Below are positions 1 through 7,231 of a DNA stretch of 8,265 nt, one piece after another. A program made the translations under genes and the position numbers. The notes beneath the pieces are model-generated. The model was not told where the DNA came from. It did no database searches and worked only from the letters and a program-made list of their open reading frames with translations. Each line of letters opens with the position of its first letter. The stretch's first letter is position 1. Source of the stretch: Chloroflexota bacterium (GTDB taxonomy: Bacteria; Chloroflexota; Anaerolineae; UBA4142); NCBI GenBank assembly GCA_023380675.1, contig JAMCRS010000185.1, positions 1-8,265 of the forward strand, written 5' to 3'.

Positions 1-1334
1 ACCTTGGCGGTATCGATCTGCGGGGTCGCGTAGGCTACGACGCTGAACGGCATCCGCACCATCGCGCCGTCGTATTTTCCGCCTTTGAGCGCCGTAGAGG
101 TCACCCCGTTCGGAAGAAGCTGATAGCCTTCCGGAAGCTGCTTTTCGAGCAGCGCGCTCGCGAGCAGGTCCAGGTCGGCCTGATCGACGGCAAGCGCGTA
201 CGCGGTCGCCGTGATGTGCAGATTCAAAATCTCCGCCGGCTCATCGACCGAATGATCGTAGACCTCGGTGTCCGTATCGATCAAAACAGAATCCGGCACG
301 AGGAATTGGCCCGCATGAAGGTCATCCGTCAGCACGGTCGTCCCCTTCTGCTTGAGCTGCGCCAAGAGTTGGGTTTCGAGCTTTTTCTTGTCGTCTTCGC
401 TCACGACCCTGGTGGGTCTCAACGACCCGCTCGCGGTCGGCTGCAAATTGATGACGCGCAGCTGGCGATTGAGCGATCCTTCGATGGTATTGATCGCCAA
501 CGCTTTGACGTTGCCCGCCGTTCCCGGATCGACCGCAACGATCTGAGCGTCCGCGCGGCTGTTGACGCCGGCCGGCACCGTCGTCGTAGCGACGGTGGTA
601 AAACGAATCGGCACGCCGGCACTGGTGACAACGACCGTGCCGGGTGGCACGTCGACCTGCACAGAGGTCTGGTTGGTAAACACGACCGAACCGGTCGAAC
701 GCACGTCCGGCAAACTCTTGAGCGTCGTCGTCTTCAATTGCGCGGTGCCGCTGATCTCGTGCGTAAGCTGGACCGCTGGAATCGCCCGCAACTGGGAACT
801 GACCGCCGTCATCGTTCGATCGGCAAGCGCGTCGCTCTTCAACGACAGCGCGATCGACGACGGGACGAGGCGGACGTTGGCCGCCGGGACGAACAACGTC
901 GCCGCAACGCAGAGAAAGAGGGACGCGACCAAAATCACGGCGCCGGCGCCCCACCAGCGCTTGACCAGGTCGATTGGACTGATGACGGCGCGGCTGACGC
1001 TCTCCGGGGGAGGCGGGTTAAGGGCGACCTGGACCTCATCGGGCTCGCGCGACTGCATGCGCCAGCGGGTCCGCTGCGCCTGCGTGATCGAATTGAACAC
1101 GGGCAGGCCGAGCAATTCCGCGTATTCGCGCACTTGTTCGTCCCGAGCCACCAGAGCGATCTGAGCGGCGGCGTCGTCCGCCGCGCGCCTCAGCATCCGC
1201 ATTCCGCGTTCAGATTGAAGGGCTAGGCAATTTCGAGGAACGACGAGGAGGATGTGGCTAAGCTCGGCCCTATCGATCTGGGCCCGAATGGAAGCGATGT
1301 CGTCGTCCGGTCGTAAGTGAACAACTTGCTGCAT
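1..1334 (-). CDS. Membrane-anchored baseplate-J/gp47-like protein (3' end cut by window edge)
   Basis: The open frame starts at the ATG at 1334-1332 and runs off position 1, giving 444 complete codons with no stop, so the C-terminus is missing. Residues 1-95 look like a small alpha/beta cytoplasmic domain with a hydrophobic strand ILLVVPRN at 28-35. A proline run (107-110) and KRWW (125-128) precede one transmembrane helix at about 129-150. The basic residues before the helix suggest N-in, C-out topology. The outer part has the style of a baseplate-J domain: PPGTVVVTSAGVPIRFTT (230-247), then VPAG, then VDPGTAGNVKALAINTIEG (268-286). A weak GGGA lies about 10 bases before the ATG. A GTG at 1349-1347 is an in-frame alternative start with no visible ribosome site. 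Function is unknown. The baseplate-J assignment rests on pattern recognition alone. No phage genes accompany it, so a cell-surface role is more likely than a tail part. Confidence 0.72.
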   Translation of the reverse strand, partial: MQQVVHLRPDDDIASIRAQIDRAELSHILLVVPRNCLALQSERGMRMLRRAADDAAAQIALVARDEQVREYAELLGLPVFNSITQAQRTRWRMQSREPDEVQVALNPPPPESVSRAVISPIDLVKRWWGAGAVILVASLFLCVAATLFVPAANVRLVPSSIALSLKSDALADRTMTAVSSQLRAIPAVQLTHEISGTAQLKTTTLKSLPDVRSTGSVVFTNQTSVQVDVPPGTVVVTSAGVPIRFTTVATTTVPAGVNSRADAQIVAVDPGTAGNVKALAINTIEGSLNRQLRVINLQPTASGSLRPTRVVSEDDKKKLETQLLAQLKQKGTTVLTDDLHAGQFLVPDSVLIDTDTEVYDHSVDEPAEILNLHITATAYALAVDQADLDLLASALLEKQLPEGYQLLPNGVTSTALKGGKYDGAMVRMPFSVVAYATPQIDTAK

Positions 1335-1349
1335 TAGGATGGATCCCAC

Positions 1350-1386
1350 AAAATGGGGGTCTGCGAGCGACCTTCCGCAAACCCCC
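1350..1386 (-). terminator. Terminator-like hairpin between alaS and the baseplate-J-like gene
   Basis: Read on the minus strand, arm 1386-1376 (GGGGGTTTGCG) pairs with arm 1365-1355 (CGCAGACCCCC). This makes an 11-bp stem with one G-U pair and a 10-base loop, followed by A and four T (1354-1350). It starts 23 bases after the alaS stop. The T run is short, so termination may be partial. The next gene's ATG is only 16 bases beyond the T run, so the hairpin also lies in that gene's presumed leader. Confidence 0.55.
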
Positions 1387-1409
1387 TTGATCGGCGAATG
1401 GACACGAGC

Positions 1410-4169
1410 TTAGGCTTTGGTCACCAAGCGCGGCGCCGAAGCAATGGCTTCGGCAAGGCGGTTGACATCCTTGCCGCCCGCCTGCGCGAGATTCGGCCGG
1501 CCGCCCCCTCCGCCGCCGACGATACGGGCAATCGGGCGGATCAACTCGCCGGCGTTGTAGCCCTTGGATACCAGATCGGGCGTTACGGCGACGATCAGAC
1601 TCGGCTTGCCTTCGATCGCAGCCCCGAGCACGACGATGCCGGACCCGAGACGTTCGCGGAACCAGTCGCTCATCTCGCGCAGAATGTCGGCGTTGGCTGC
1701 ATCGACCTGCGCGGCGAGAATACGCACACCCTCCAACTGCTGCACGCGCTCGAGCAGCTTTTCGGAGTCGCGGAGCGCCACCTCCCGCCGCAAGCGCTCG
1801 ATCTCTTTCCGCTGCGCTTCGTTTTCGTTCATGAGCGTCAAGACACGATGATCGACCTGTTCAGGCGAGACACGGAGATAGGCTGCGGTACGGTCCAACC
1901 GCCCGAGCCCTTCCTGGAGCAACCGGCCGGCCCCGTGGCCGGTCACCGCCTCGATCCGGCGGACGCCCGAGCCGGTGCTCGACTCGGACAGAATATGAAA
2001 CATTCCGATCTGGCTCGTGTGGTTGACGTGCGTGCCGCCGCACAATTCCTGACTGAAGGGCCGCGTCGGATCGCCCACTTTGAGGACGCGCACGCGATCC
2101 CCGTACTTTTCCGTGAAGAGGGCCATCGCGCCGCCGGCGACCGCGTCTTTGTATGCCATCTCGAACGCCGCGACTGGAAAATCGGCCAGGACCGCATCGT
2201 TCACCGCCTGCTCGATCGTGTCCAGCTCGTCCTGCGTCAGCATCGCAGTGTGTGAGAAATCAAAGCGGAGGCGCTCGGGCGCGACGAGGCTGCCGGCCTG
2301 CTGCACGTGTTCGCCGAGCGTGTAGCGGAGCTCACGATGAAGCAGGTGGGTCGCCGTGTGATTCCGCATAATGTCCCACCGCCGGAGCTGTTCGACCTCG
2401 GCCACGGCGGCATCGCCGACGCGCGGCGTGCCCTTGAGCACAGTGCCGACGTGAACCACAAGCTCCGGAATGGGGTGGCGAGCGTCCGTCACCTCGATCG
2501 CCCAGAGAACGCTTTCGTCGTCGACTTCAGACCCGTCGGGTGCGCCGGTATAGCGGACGATGCGCCCCGTGTCACTGACCTGGCCGCCGGACTCTACATA
2601 GAAGCATGTCGAAGGGAGGATTAGCTCGACCTTGTCCCCGACTTGCGCCTGGCTCACAAGGTGACCGTCGAGGAGGATACCGACGACCGATGTCTCTACG
2701 AGCGTTCGGGAGTACGGGTCATAGGCAACGCGGAAATCGGGCGCGGAACTGGACGAGCGCAGCTCCGCCAATACGTCGCGGTAGAGCTTGTCGCCGGCAT
2801 TCTCCACAAGGCCGATGTTGGACGCCGCACGCGAGCGGTCGGCTTGCGCGGCCATGGCCCTGGTAAAGCCGGCCTCGTCGACCGTGAGGCCGTGTTCCCG
2901 CGCGGCGTCGCGCGTCAATTCGATCCCAAAGCCATACGTGTCGTGCAGCTTGAACGCTTCGGCTCCCGCGATCGACGATTGACCCCGCGCTTGTACGTCT
3001 GCAATCAATTCGTCGAGGAGCGCCGAGCCGGTTTTGAGCGTCGCCTGGAAGCGTTCTTCTTCCTGAAGGGTCGTCTTCAGAATGACCGGACGCCGCTGGA
3101 CCAATTCCGGGTATGCCTCGCCCATGACCTGAATCACCGTCGGCAGAATCTCTCCCAAGAACGGACCGTTGAACCCAATCATCTGCCCGTGCCGCGCGGC
3201 GCGCCGCAGGATCATGCGAAGCACGTAGCCGCGACCCTCGTTCGACGGCACGACGCCGTCCGCGATTAGAAACGCGATCGCCCTAGCGTGGTCGGCGATC
3301 ACACGGTACGCAGATAAATTAGGCCCCATCGTCGTCTTGTCTTGATCGAGCAGCTTGCGCGTGCGCTCCATGATCGGCTTGAACAGGTCCGTCTCGTAGT
3401 TTGACGTCTTGCCCTGGAGCACCGCGGTGAGCCGCTCGAGCCCCGCGCCGGTATCCACCGAGGGGCGCGGGAGCGGCGTCATCTTGAACGCGTTTTCGCC
3501 AACCTGGGAACGATTGAACTGCATGAAGACGAGATTCCAAATCTCGACCGTCTCTTCGCCGCTGCCGTTGACCAAGTCGGCGCGGTTGTATTTCGGGTTT
3601 TTGGGTCGCTCGCCCCGGTAGTAATGAATCTCCGAACACGGCCCGCACGGTCCGGTGTCTCCCATGCTCCAAAAGTTCTCGTGCCTCCCAAACCGGAGTA
3701 CGCGATCGGGGGAGGCACCCGCCTCTTCCCAAAAACGCACCGCGTCGTCGTCGGGCGGGACTTCAGAGTCCCCTTCGAATACGGTGAACCACAGGCGGTC
3801 GCGGTCGAGCTCGTAGTGATTGACGAGCAGGTCCCAGGCGAAGCCGATCGCCTCGCGCTTGAAATAGTCGCCGAACGAAAAATTGCCGAGCATCTCAAAG
3901 AGCGTATGGTGGCGCGTCGAGGGACCGACATTTTCCAGATCGTTGTGCTTGCCGGAAACGCGCAAACACCTCTGCGCGGTCGTGGCGCGAACGTACTCGC
4001 GCTTGTCGCGACCGAGAAAGGTTTCCTTGAACTGGACCATCCCGGCATTCGTAAACAAGAGCGTCGGATCGCCGGCTGGAATCAACGACGAGCTAGCCAC
4101 GACCGTGTGTTTGCGTCGCTTGAAATAGTCCAGGAACAGTTTGCGAATTTCGGAGGACGATAGAGGCAT
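1410..4169 (-). CDS. alaS: Alanyl-tRNA synthetase
   Basis: This enzyme charges tRNA-Ala with alanine and hydrolyses mischarged Ser- and Gly-tRNA in the cytoplasm. The product is 919 residues, somewhat longer than the familiar E. coli enzyme (about 876), with all parts present. The class II aminoacylation core shows DPTLLFTNAGMVQFK (34-48), RHHTLFEMLGNFSFGDYFK (86-104), a CGPC segment (175-178) and DTGAGLERL (239-247). The editing domain shows FYVESGGQVSDTG (523-535). Its zinc-site motif is H604-x3-H608 with C710-x3-H714. The C-terminal DHHA1-type domain ends with GGGGGGRPNLAQAGGKD (885-901). The ATG at 4169 was chosen because family members begin with a short lead before SxEIRxxFLxYF, because GGGGA (4181-4177) sits 7 bases upstream, and because longer in-frame starts fall inside the promoter. 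It is transcribed away from tyrS and stops before a terminator-like hairpin. Confidence 0.99.
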   Translation of the reverse strand: MPLSSSEIRKLFLDYFKRRKHTVVASSSLIPAGDPTLLFTNAGMVQFKETFLGRDKREYVRATTAQRCLRVSGKHNDLENVGPSTRHHTLFEMLGNFSFGDYFKREAIGFAWDLLVNHYELDRDRLWFTVFEGDSEVPPDDDAVRFWEEAGASPDRVLRFGRHENFWSMGDTGPCGPCSEIHYYRGERPKNPKYNRADLVNGSGEETVEIWNLVFMQFNRSQVGENAFKMTPLPRPSVDTGAGLERLTAVLQGKTSNYETDLFKPIMERTRKLLDQDKTTMGPNLSAYRVIADHARAIAFLIADGVVPSNEGRGYVLRMILRRAARHGQMIGFNGPFLGEILPTVIQVMGEAYPELVQRRPVILKTTLQEEERFQATLKTGSALLDELIADVQARGQSSIAGAEAFKLHDTYGFGIELTRDAAREHGLTVDEAGFTRAMAAQADRSRAASNIGLVENAGDKLYRDVLAELRSSSSAPDFRVAYDPYSRTLVETSVVGILLDGHLVSQAQVGDKVELILPSTCFYVESGGQVSDTGRIVRYTGAPDGSEVDDESVLWAIEVTDARHPIPELVVHVGTVLKGTPRVGDAAVAEVEQLRRWDIMRNHTATHLLHRELRYTLGEHVQQAGSLVAPERLRFDFSHTAMLTQDELDTIEQAVNDAVLADFPVAAFEMAYKDAVAGGAMALFTEKYGDRVRVLKVGDPTRPFSQELCGGTHVNHTSQIGMFHILSESSTGSGVRRIEAVTGHGAGRLLQEGLGRLDRTAAYLRVSPEQVDHRVLTLMNENEAQRKEIERLRREVALRDSEKLLERVQQLEGVRILAAQVDAANADILREMSDWFRERLGSGIVVLGAAIEGKPSLIVAVTPDLVSKGYNAGELIRPIARIVGGGGGGRPNLAQAGGKDVNRLAEAIASAPRLVTKA

Positions 4170-4206
4170 CGAATATTCCCCAGCGTTACGGGTCAAAGCG
4201 TATTTC

Positions 4207-4235
4207 ATTGTATGCGAACCGCAAATGAATGTCAA
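4207..4235 (-). promoter_or_regulatory. alaS promoter (sigma-70 type)
   Basis: On the minus strand a perfect -35 hexamer TTGACA (4235-4230) and a TACAAT -10 hexamer (4212-4207, 5 of 6 consensus bases) are separated by exactly 17 bases. Transcription should begin near 4200, giving a leader of about 30 bases before the alaS ATG at 4169. The spacer contains a short inverted repeat, TGCG-aac-CGCA, at 4213-4223. No T-box or other leader structure fits in so short a leader. Confidence 0.8.
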
Positions 4236-4279
4236 ACATCCGACGGCGAATCCGCGCGGCTTGCGCCAAATCCCGACGC

Positions 4280-4291
4280 CGCATCGATGCG
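4280..4291. promoter_or_regulatory. 12-base perfect palindrome between the divergent promoters
   Basis: CGCATCGATGCG is its own reverse complement. It lies in the roughly 80-base gap between the alaS -35 (4230-4235) and the tyrS -35 region (4316-4322). The position suits an operator acting on one or both promoters. ATCGAT-type palindromes are easy to form in this base composition, so the site may be chance. The rest of 4236-4315 shows no gene or strong structure. Confidence 0.25.
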
Positions 4292-4315
4292 CTGCACCTT
4301 GCCGGCCTCGAGCGA

Positions 4316-4344
4316 TTTGGGTTGGCGCCAGGCTGTGGTATAAT
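4316..4344 (+). promoter_or_regulatory. tyrS promoter with extended -10
   Basis: A perfect TATAAT (4339-4344) is preceded by TGG, giving the extended -10 form TGnTATAAT. The -35 is weak: TTTGGG (4316-4321, spacer 17) or TTGGGT (4317-4322, spacer 16). An extended -10 is known to compensate for a poor -35. Transcription should start near 4351, about 28 bases before the tyrS ATG. In-frame tyrS starts further upstream overlap this promoter and were rejected. Confidence 0.75.
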
Positions 4345-4378
4345 GCACGCCAACTTACCGCACGCGGAGTCCGCGTTC

Positions 4379-5563
4379 ATGCCTACGTACTCGATCGACT
4401 ATATCCTGAAACGCGCCGTCGCCGAGGTCATCAGCGAAGCCGGCTTGCGCTCCCGGCTTGGCGCCGGCCAGCCGCTCCGCCTCAAAATGGGCTTCGACCC
4501 CTCAAAGCCGGACCTTCACATCGGCCACGCGGTGGGCATCCGCAAGCTCCGCCAGTTCCAGGATTTGGGACATCGCGTGGTGTTGATCGTGGGCGACTGG
4601 ACCGCGCAGATCGGCGATCCTTCCGGCCGAGACGAGTCGCGCACGCTGCTCACCCACGAGCAAGTGCAGGCGAACGCCAAGACCTACATGGACCAGTTCT
4701 TTTCGATCATCGATCGTGAGCGGACGGAGGTGCGCTGGCAGAGCGAATGGTTCGGCAAATTCACGCTCGCCGATGTGTTCAACCTGACCTCACGGTTCAC
4801 CTTCGCCGACATGATGGAACACGAGACGTTCGACAAACGGGTGAAGGAAGGCAAGCCGCTGACCTTGATGGAATTGATGTACCCGCTGCTGCAGTCGTAC
4901 GATTCGATCGCCGTCGACGCTGACGTGGAATTCGGCGGCACCGATCAGAAATTCAACATTCTCGCCGGCCGCCAGCTGCAGGAAAGACTCGGCAAGAAAC
5001 CGCAAGAGGTATTTCTGGTGCCGCTCATCGTCGGGACGGACGGACGCAAGATGTCCAAGTCGTTCGACAACACCATCGATTTCAAGGCGGCACCGGGCGA
5101 CATGTACGGCAAGGTCATGTCGCTGGTGGACGGCGTCGTCCTGGAGTACTTTCGGCTCGTCACGGACGTACCGGACGCCGAGCTCGCCGACATGGGCGAG
5201 GCGATGCGGAGCGGACGCGTGAATCCGCGCGACCTCAAGATGCGTCTGGGTCGAGAGATCGTCTCGCAATTCCACGGCGACGGCGCGGCGGAAGCGGCGG
5301 AGGGGGAGTTTATCAAGGTCTTTCAGCAGCGCGAGCTTCCGTCCGACATGCCCGAGTTCCGGATGAGCCACGAGCTGCCGATCGTCGACCTGATGCTCGC
5401 GGCGCAGCTGGCCGCCTCCCGGGGTGAGGCGCGCCGATTGATCGTCCAGGGCGGCGTGCGGCTGGACGATGCGACCGTCGAAAAACCGGACGCGGTCATC
5501 CCGGCCCGCGCGGCCGTGCTGCGCGTTGGCCGGCGCAAGTTCGTGCGCCTGATCGCAGATTGA
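4379..5563 (+). CDS. tyrS: Tyrosyl-tRNA synthetase
   Basis: This enzyme charges tRNA-Tyr with tyrosine in the cytoplasm and acts as a dimer in this family. The 394-residue product is a full-length class I synthetase. It has the HIGH signature within KPDLHIGH (43-50), GDWTAQIGDPSGR (72-84), the tyrosine-pocket region EFGGTDQKFN (184-193) and the KMSKS loop GRKMSKSFDNT (222-232). An S4-type RNA-binding domain occupies about 333-392. The opening GFDPSKPDLHIGH is of the kind I associate with the TyrZ-like branch rather than the E. coli TyrS branch. The ATG at 4379 is preceded by GGAG at 4366-4369, 9 bases upstream. Candidate starts at 4343 and 4229 lie inside or upstream of the promoter. It is the first gene of the rightward block and probably the transcriptional leader for the pyrimidine genes behind it. 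Confidence 0.99.
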   Translation: MPTYSIDYILKRAVAEVISEAGLRSRLGAGQPLRLKMGFDPSKPDLHIGHAVGIRKLRQFQDLGHRVVLIVGDWTAQIGDPSGRDESRTLLTHEQVQANAKTYMDQFFSIIDRERTEVRWQSEWFGKFTLADVFNLTSRFTFADMMEHETFDKRVKEGKPLTLMELMYPLLQSYDSIAVDADVEFGGTDQKFNILAGRQLQERLGKKPQEVFLVPLIVGTDGRKMSKSFDNTIDFKAAPGDMYGKVMSLVDGVVLEYFRLVTDVPDAELADMGEAMRSGRVNPRDLKMRLGREIVSQFHGDGAAEAAEGEFIKVFQQRELPSDMPEFRMSHELPIVDLMLAAQLAASRGEARRLIVQGGVRLDDATVEKPDAVIPARAAVLRVGRRKFVRLIAD

Positions 5564-5565
5564 GC

Positions 5566-5602
5566 ACGAACGGGCGCAGCGAATCAGCCGCCCGTTCGTT
5601 TT
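5566..5602 (+). terminator. Terminator or attenuator hairpin between tyrS and pyrE
   Basis: Arms ACGAACGGGCG (5566-5576) and CGCCCGTTCGT (5589-5599) form a perfect 11-bp stem with a 12-base loop. T bases run from 5599 to 5602 and then G, so the U run is short. The left arm begins 2 bases after the tyrS stop codon (5561-5563). A ribosome finishing tyrS would cover it and could stop the hairpin from forming. The pyrE ribosome site follows within a few bases. It may end most tyrS transcripts, or act as a translation-sensitive attenuator for the pyr genes. Confidence 0.6.
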
Positions 5603-5615
5603 GCCAAGGACACAC

Positions 5616-6224
5616 ATGGACGCAAAAAGCGAACTCGTGCTCGCACTACACTCGATCGGCGCCATTCAATTCGGCGCGTACAAGCTCAAATCGGGCATCC
5701 TCTCGCCGTTCTATCTCGACCTGCGCGTTCTGGTCTCGTATCCGCAGGTCCTCCGGCAGACCGCTCGCGTGATGGCCGAGACGCTGGCCGGGCTCAAGTT
5801 CGACCGCATCGCCGCCATTCCGTACGCCGCGCTCCCGATCGGCACCGCGCTGGCGATCGAAATGGACCGGCCGCTGGTGTACCCTCGACGTGAAAAGAAG
5901 GACTATGGCACCGGGCGTTCTGTCGAAGGGGAGTATCACCCCGGCGAAACGGTCGTCGTCGTCGACGACGTGATCACGACCGGCGCGAGCAAGCTGGAAG
6001 CCATCGAACCGCTGGCCGCGGTCAAGCTCAAAGTGAAGGACATCGTCGTGCTCGTCGATCGCGAGCAGGGGGGCGCCGAAGAAATCGTCGCACACGGTTA
6101 TGCTCTGCACGCCGTCGCCAAGATCACGGAGGTGATGAAGACCCTGCAAGAGGCGGGAAAAGTAAGCGAGATGCAGCACCGTGACGTCCTCGCGTTCCTG
6201 GCTCACGATGGAGCCCATCCATGA
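5616..6224 (+). CDS. pyrE: Orotate phosphoribosyltransferase
   Basis: This enzyme joins orotate to PRPP to make OMP, the fifth step of de novo UMP synthesis. The 202-residue product is a normal length. The PRPP-binding motif VVVVDDVITTGAS spans 113-125. The substrate loop KLKSG lies at 23-27, followed by SPFYLDLR (30-37). The flexible catalytic loop region is RREKKDYGTGR (91-101), and DREQGGAEE (148-156) follows the core. The ATG at 5616 is supported by AAGGA (5606-5610) 5 bases upstream. A TTG at 5601 is also in frame but falls in the hairpin's T run. The stop overlaps the pyrD start as ATGA. No OMP decarboxylase (pyrF) domain is fused and none is in the window. Expression probably depends on read-through from tyrS. 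Confidence 0.97.
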   Translation: MDAKSELVLALHSIGAIQFGAYKLKSGILSPFYLDLRVLVSYPQVLRQTARVMAETLAGLKFDRIAAIPYAALPIGTALAIEMDRPLVYPRREKKDYGTGRSVEGEYHPGETVVVVDDVITTGASKLEAIEPLAAVKLKVKDIVVLVDREQGGAEEIVAHGYALHAVAKITEVMKTLQEAGKVSEMQHRDVLAFLAHDGAHP

Positions 6225-7231
6225 CCGAGCCGGACCTCTCCGTCGACATTTGCGGCGTGCGGCTGAGAAATCCGACGGTGCTGGCCTCCGGCATCCTCGG
6301 CCTGTCGGAAGACCTCTTGGTCCGGGTCGGCGACGCCGGTGCGGGCGCAGTCGTCACCAAGTCATGCGGGCTCAAACCGCGGGTGGGCTATCCCAACCCG
6401 GTGGTCGCGGACTGGGGAGCCGGCCTGATCAACGCCGTCGGCCTTTCCAACCCGGGAGTGGACGCGACGATGGAAGAGGTGCGCATCGCCAAACGGATGC
6501 TGAAACCGAAGGGGATCGTCGTCATCGCCAGCATTTTCGCCGAGTCCGAGTGGGATTTTGGCGTCGTCGCTCAAAGGATCACCCCGGCCGAGCCGGACCT
6601 GATCGAGGTCAACATTTCTTGCCCAAACGTCGAAGACGAGTTCGGGCAGTTTTTTTGCGCGACGCCGCACGTCGCGGCCGGAGTCACCCGCCGGGTGAAG
6701 ACGTGCACCCCGATACCCATCATCGTCAAGCTCTCGCCGAACGGGGCGAATATCGCCGAGATCGCCCGTGCGGTCGTGGACGCCGGCGCGAATGCGATCA
6801 GCGCGATCAACACGCTCGGCCCGGGAATGGTGATCGACATCGAATCGCGCGCCCCGGTGATCTCCAATCGCGTAGGAGGGATCAGCGGCCCGGCGATCCA
6901 CCCGATCGCGGTGCGGTGCGTCAACGACATCGCCCGCGTGGTTAAAGTACCCATCATCGGCATCGGCGGGAACACGAATGCGCGAGACGCGATCGAGATG
7001 ATCATCGCCGGCGCGCACGGCGTCGGAATCGGCAGCGCAATCTACTCACGCGGGCTCGGCGTCTTTAGTGAGACGACGCGCGGCATCGAGGAGTACATGC
7101 GGCAACATCACTTGACCCGGCTGGAGGAGCTCCGAGGCACCCTGATGGAGACCGGGCCGCTGAGCGGCGCGCGCCCCCCGACACCGCCGCCCGCCGAACG
7201 TGAATCCCTTCCGCTTGGATCCGAATCGTGA
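6221..7231 (+). CDS. pyrD: Dihydroorotate dehydrogenase, class 1B catalytic subunit
   Basis: This is the FMN subunit that oxidises dihydroorotate to orotate in the cytoplasm. The product is 336 residues and forms the TIM-barrel type. VNISCPN (130-136) carries Cys134, the active-site base of class 1 enzymes (class 2 has serine there). FMN- and substrate-site segments include VTKS (45-48), LINAVGLSNPG (69-79), VKLSPN (169-174), GGISGPAIHPIA (219-230) and IIGIGG (245-250). The adjacent pyrK supports subclass 1B, which passes electrons to NAD rather than quinone. The start overlaps the pyrE stop (ATGA), so translation is probably coupled. The last roughly 23 residues form an Ala/Pro/Ser-rich tail (GARPPTPPPAER and on) beyond the usual roughly 300-310-residue barrel. 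This tail reaches into the pyrK start. Confidence 0.97.
   Translation: MTEPDLSVDICGVRLRNPTVLASGILGLSEDLLVRVGDAGAGAVVTKSCGLKPRVGYPNPVVADWGAGLINAVGLSNPGVDATMEEVRIAKRMLKPKGIVVIASIFAESEWDFGVVAQRITPAEPDLIEVNISCPNVEDEFGQFFCATPHVAAGVTRRVKTCTPIPIIVKLSPNGANIAEIARAVVDAGANAISAINTLGPGMVIDIESRAPVISNRVGGISGPAIHPIAVRCVNDIARVVKVPIIGIGGNTNARDAIEMIIAGAHGVGIGSAIYSRGLGVFSETTRGIEEYMRQHHLTRLEELRGTLMETGPLSGARPPTPPPAERESLPLGSES

Noticed and set aside
216..1226. Long plus-strand open frame opposite the baseplate-J-like gene
   Set aside because: Its arginine-rich, low-complexity product is typical of a shadow frame in GC-rich DNA. The minus-strand frame has a transmembrane helix and domain-like sequence.
1..1334. Prophage or tail locus
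   Set aside because: There is one baseplate-J-like gene only, with a membrane anchor, between housekeeping genes and without other phage genes in view. This cannot be fully excluded because the region beyond position 1 is unseen.
4170..4206. T-box riboswitch ahead of alaS
   Set aside because: The leader predicted from the promoter is about 30 bases, far too short for specifier and antiterminator stems.
4170..4235. N-terminal extension of AlaRS to a TTG at 4235 or an ATG at 4208
   Set aside because: The TTG is part of the -35 hexamer and the ATG overlaps the -10 hexamer, so neither would be in the mRNA. AlaRS family starts match the ATG at 4169.
4229..4378. N-terminal extension of TyrRS from an ATG at 4229 or 4343
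   Set aside because: Both lie upstream of or inside the promoter that contains TATAAT at 4339-4344. The added residues are unlike any TyrRS, and the ATG at 4379 has a ribosome site.
5957..5970. CGTCGTCGACGACG palindrome as a regulatory site
   Set aside because: It encodes the Val-Val-Asp-Asp part of the PRPP-binding motif in pyrE and follows from codon choice.
6362..7018. Long minus-strand frames opposite pyrE and pyrD
   Set aside because: They are antisense shadows with Asp/Arg/His-rich products and no recognisable motif, lying over well-conserved enzymes.
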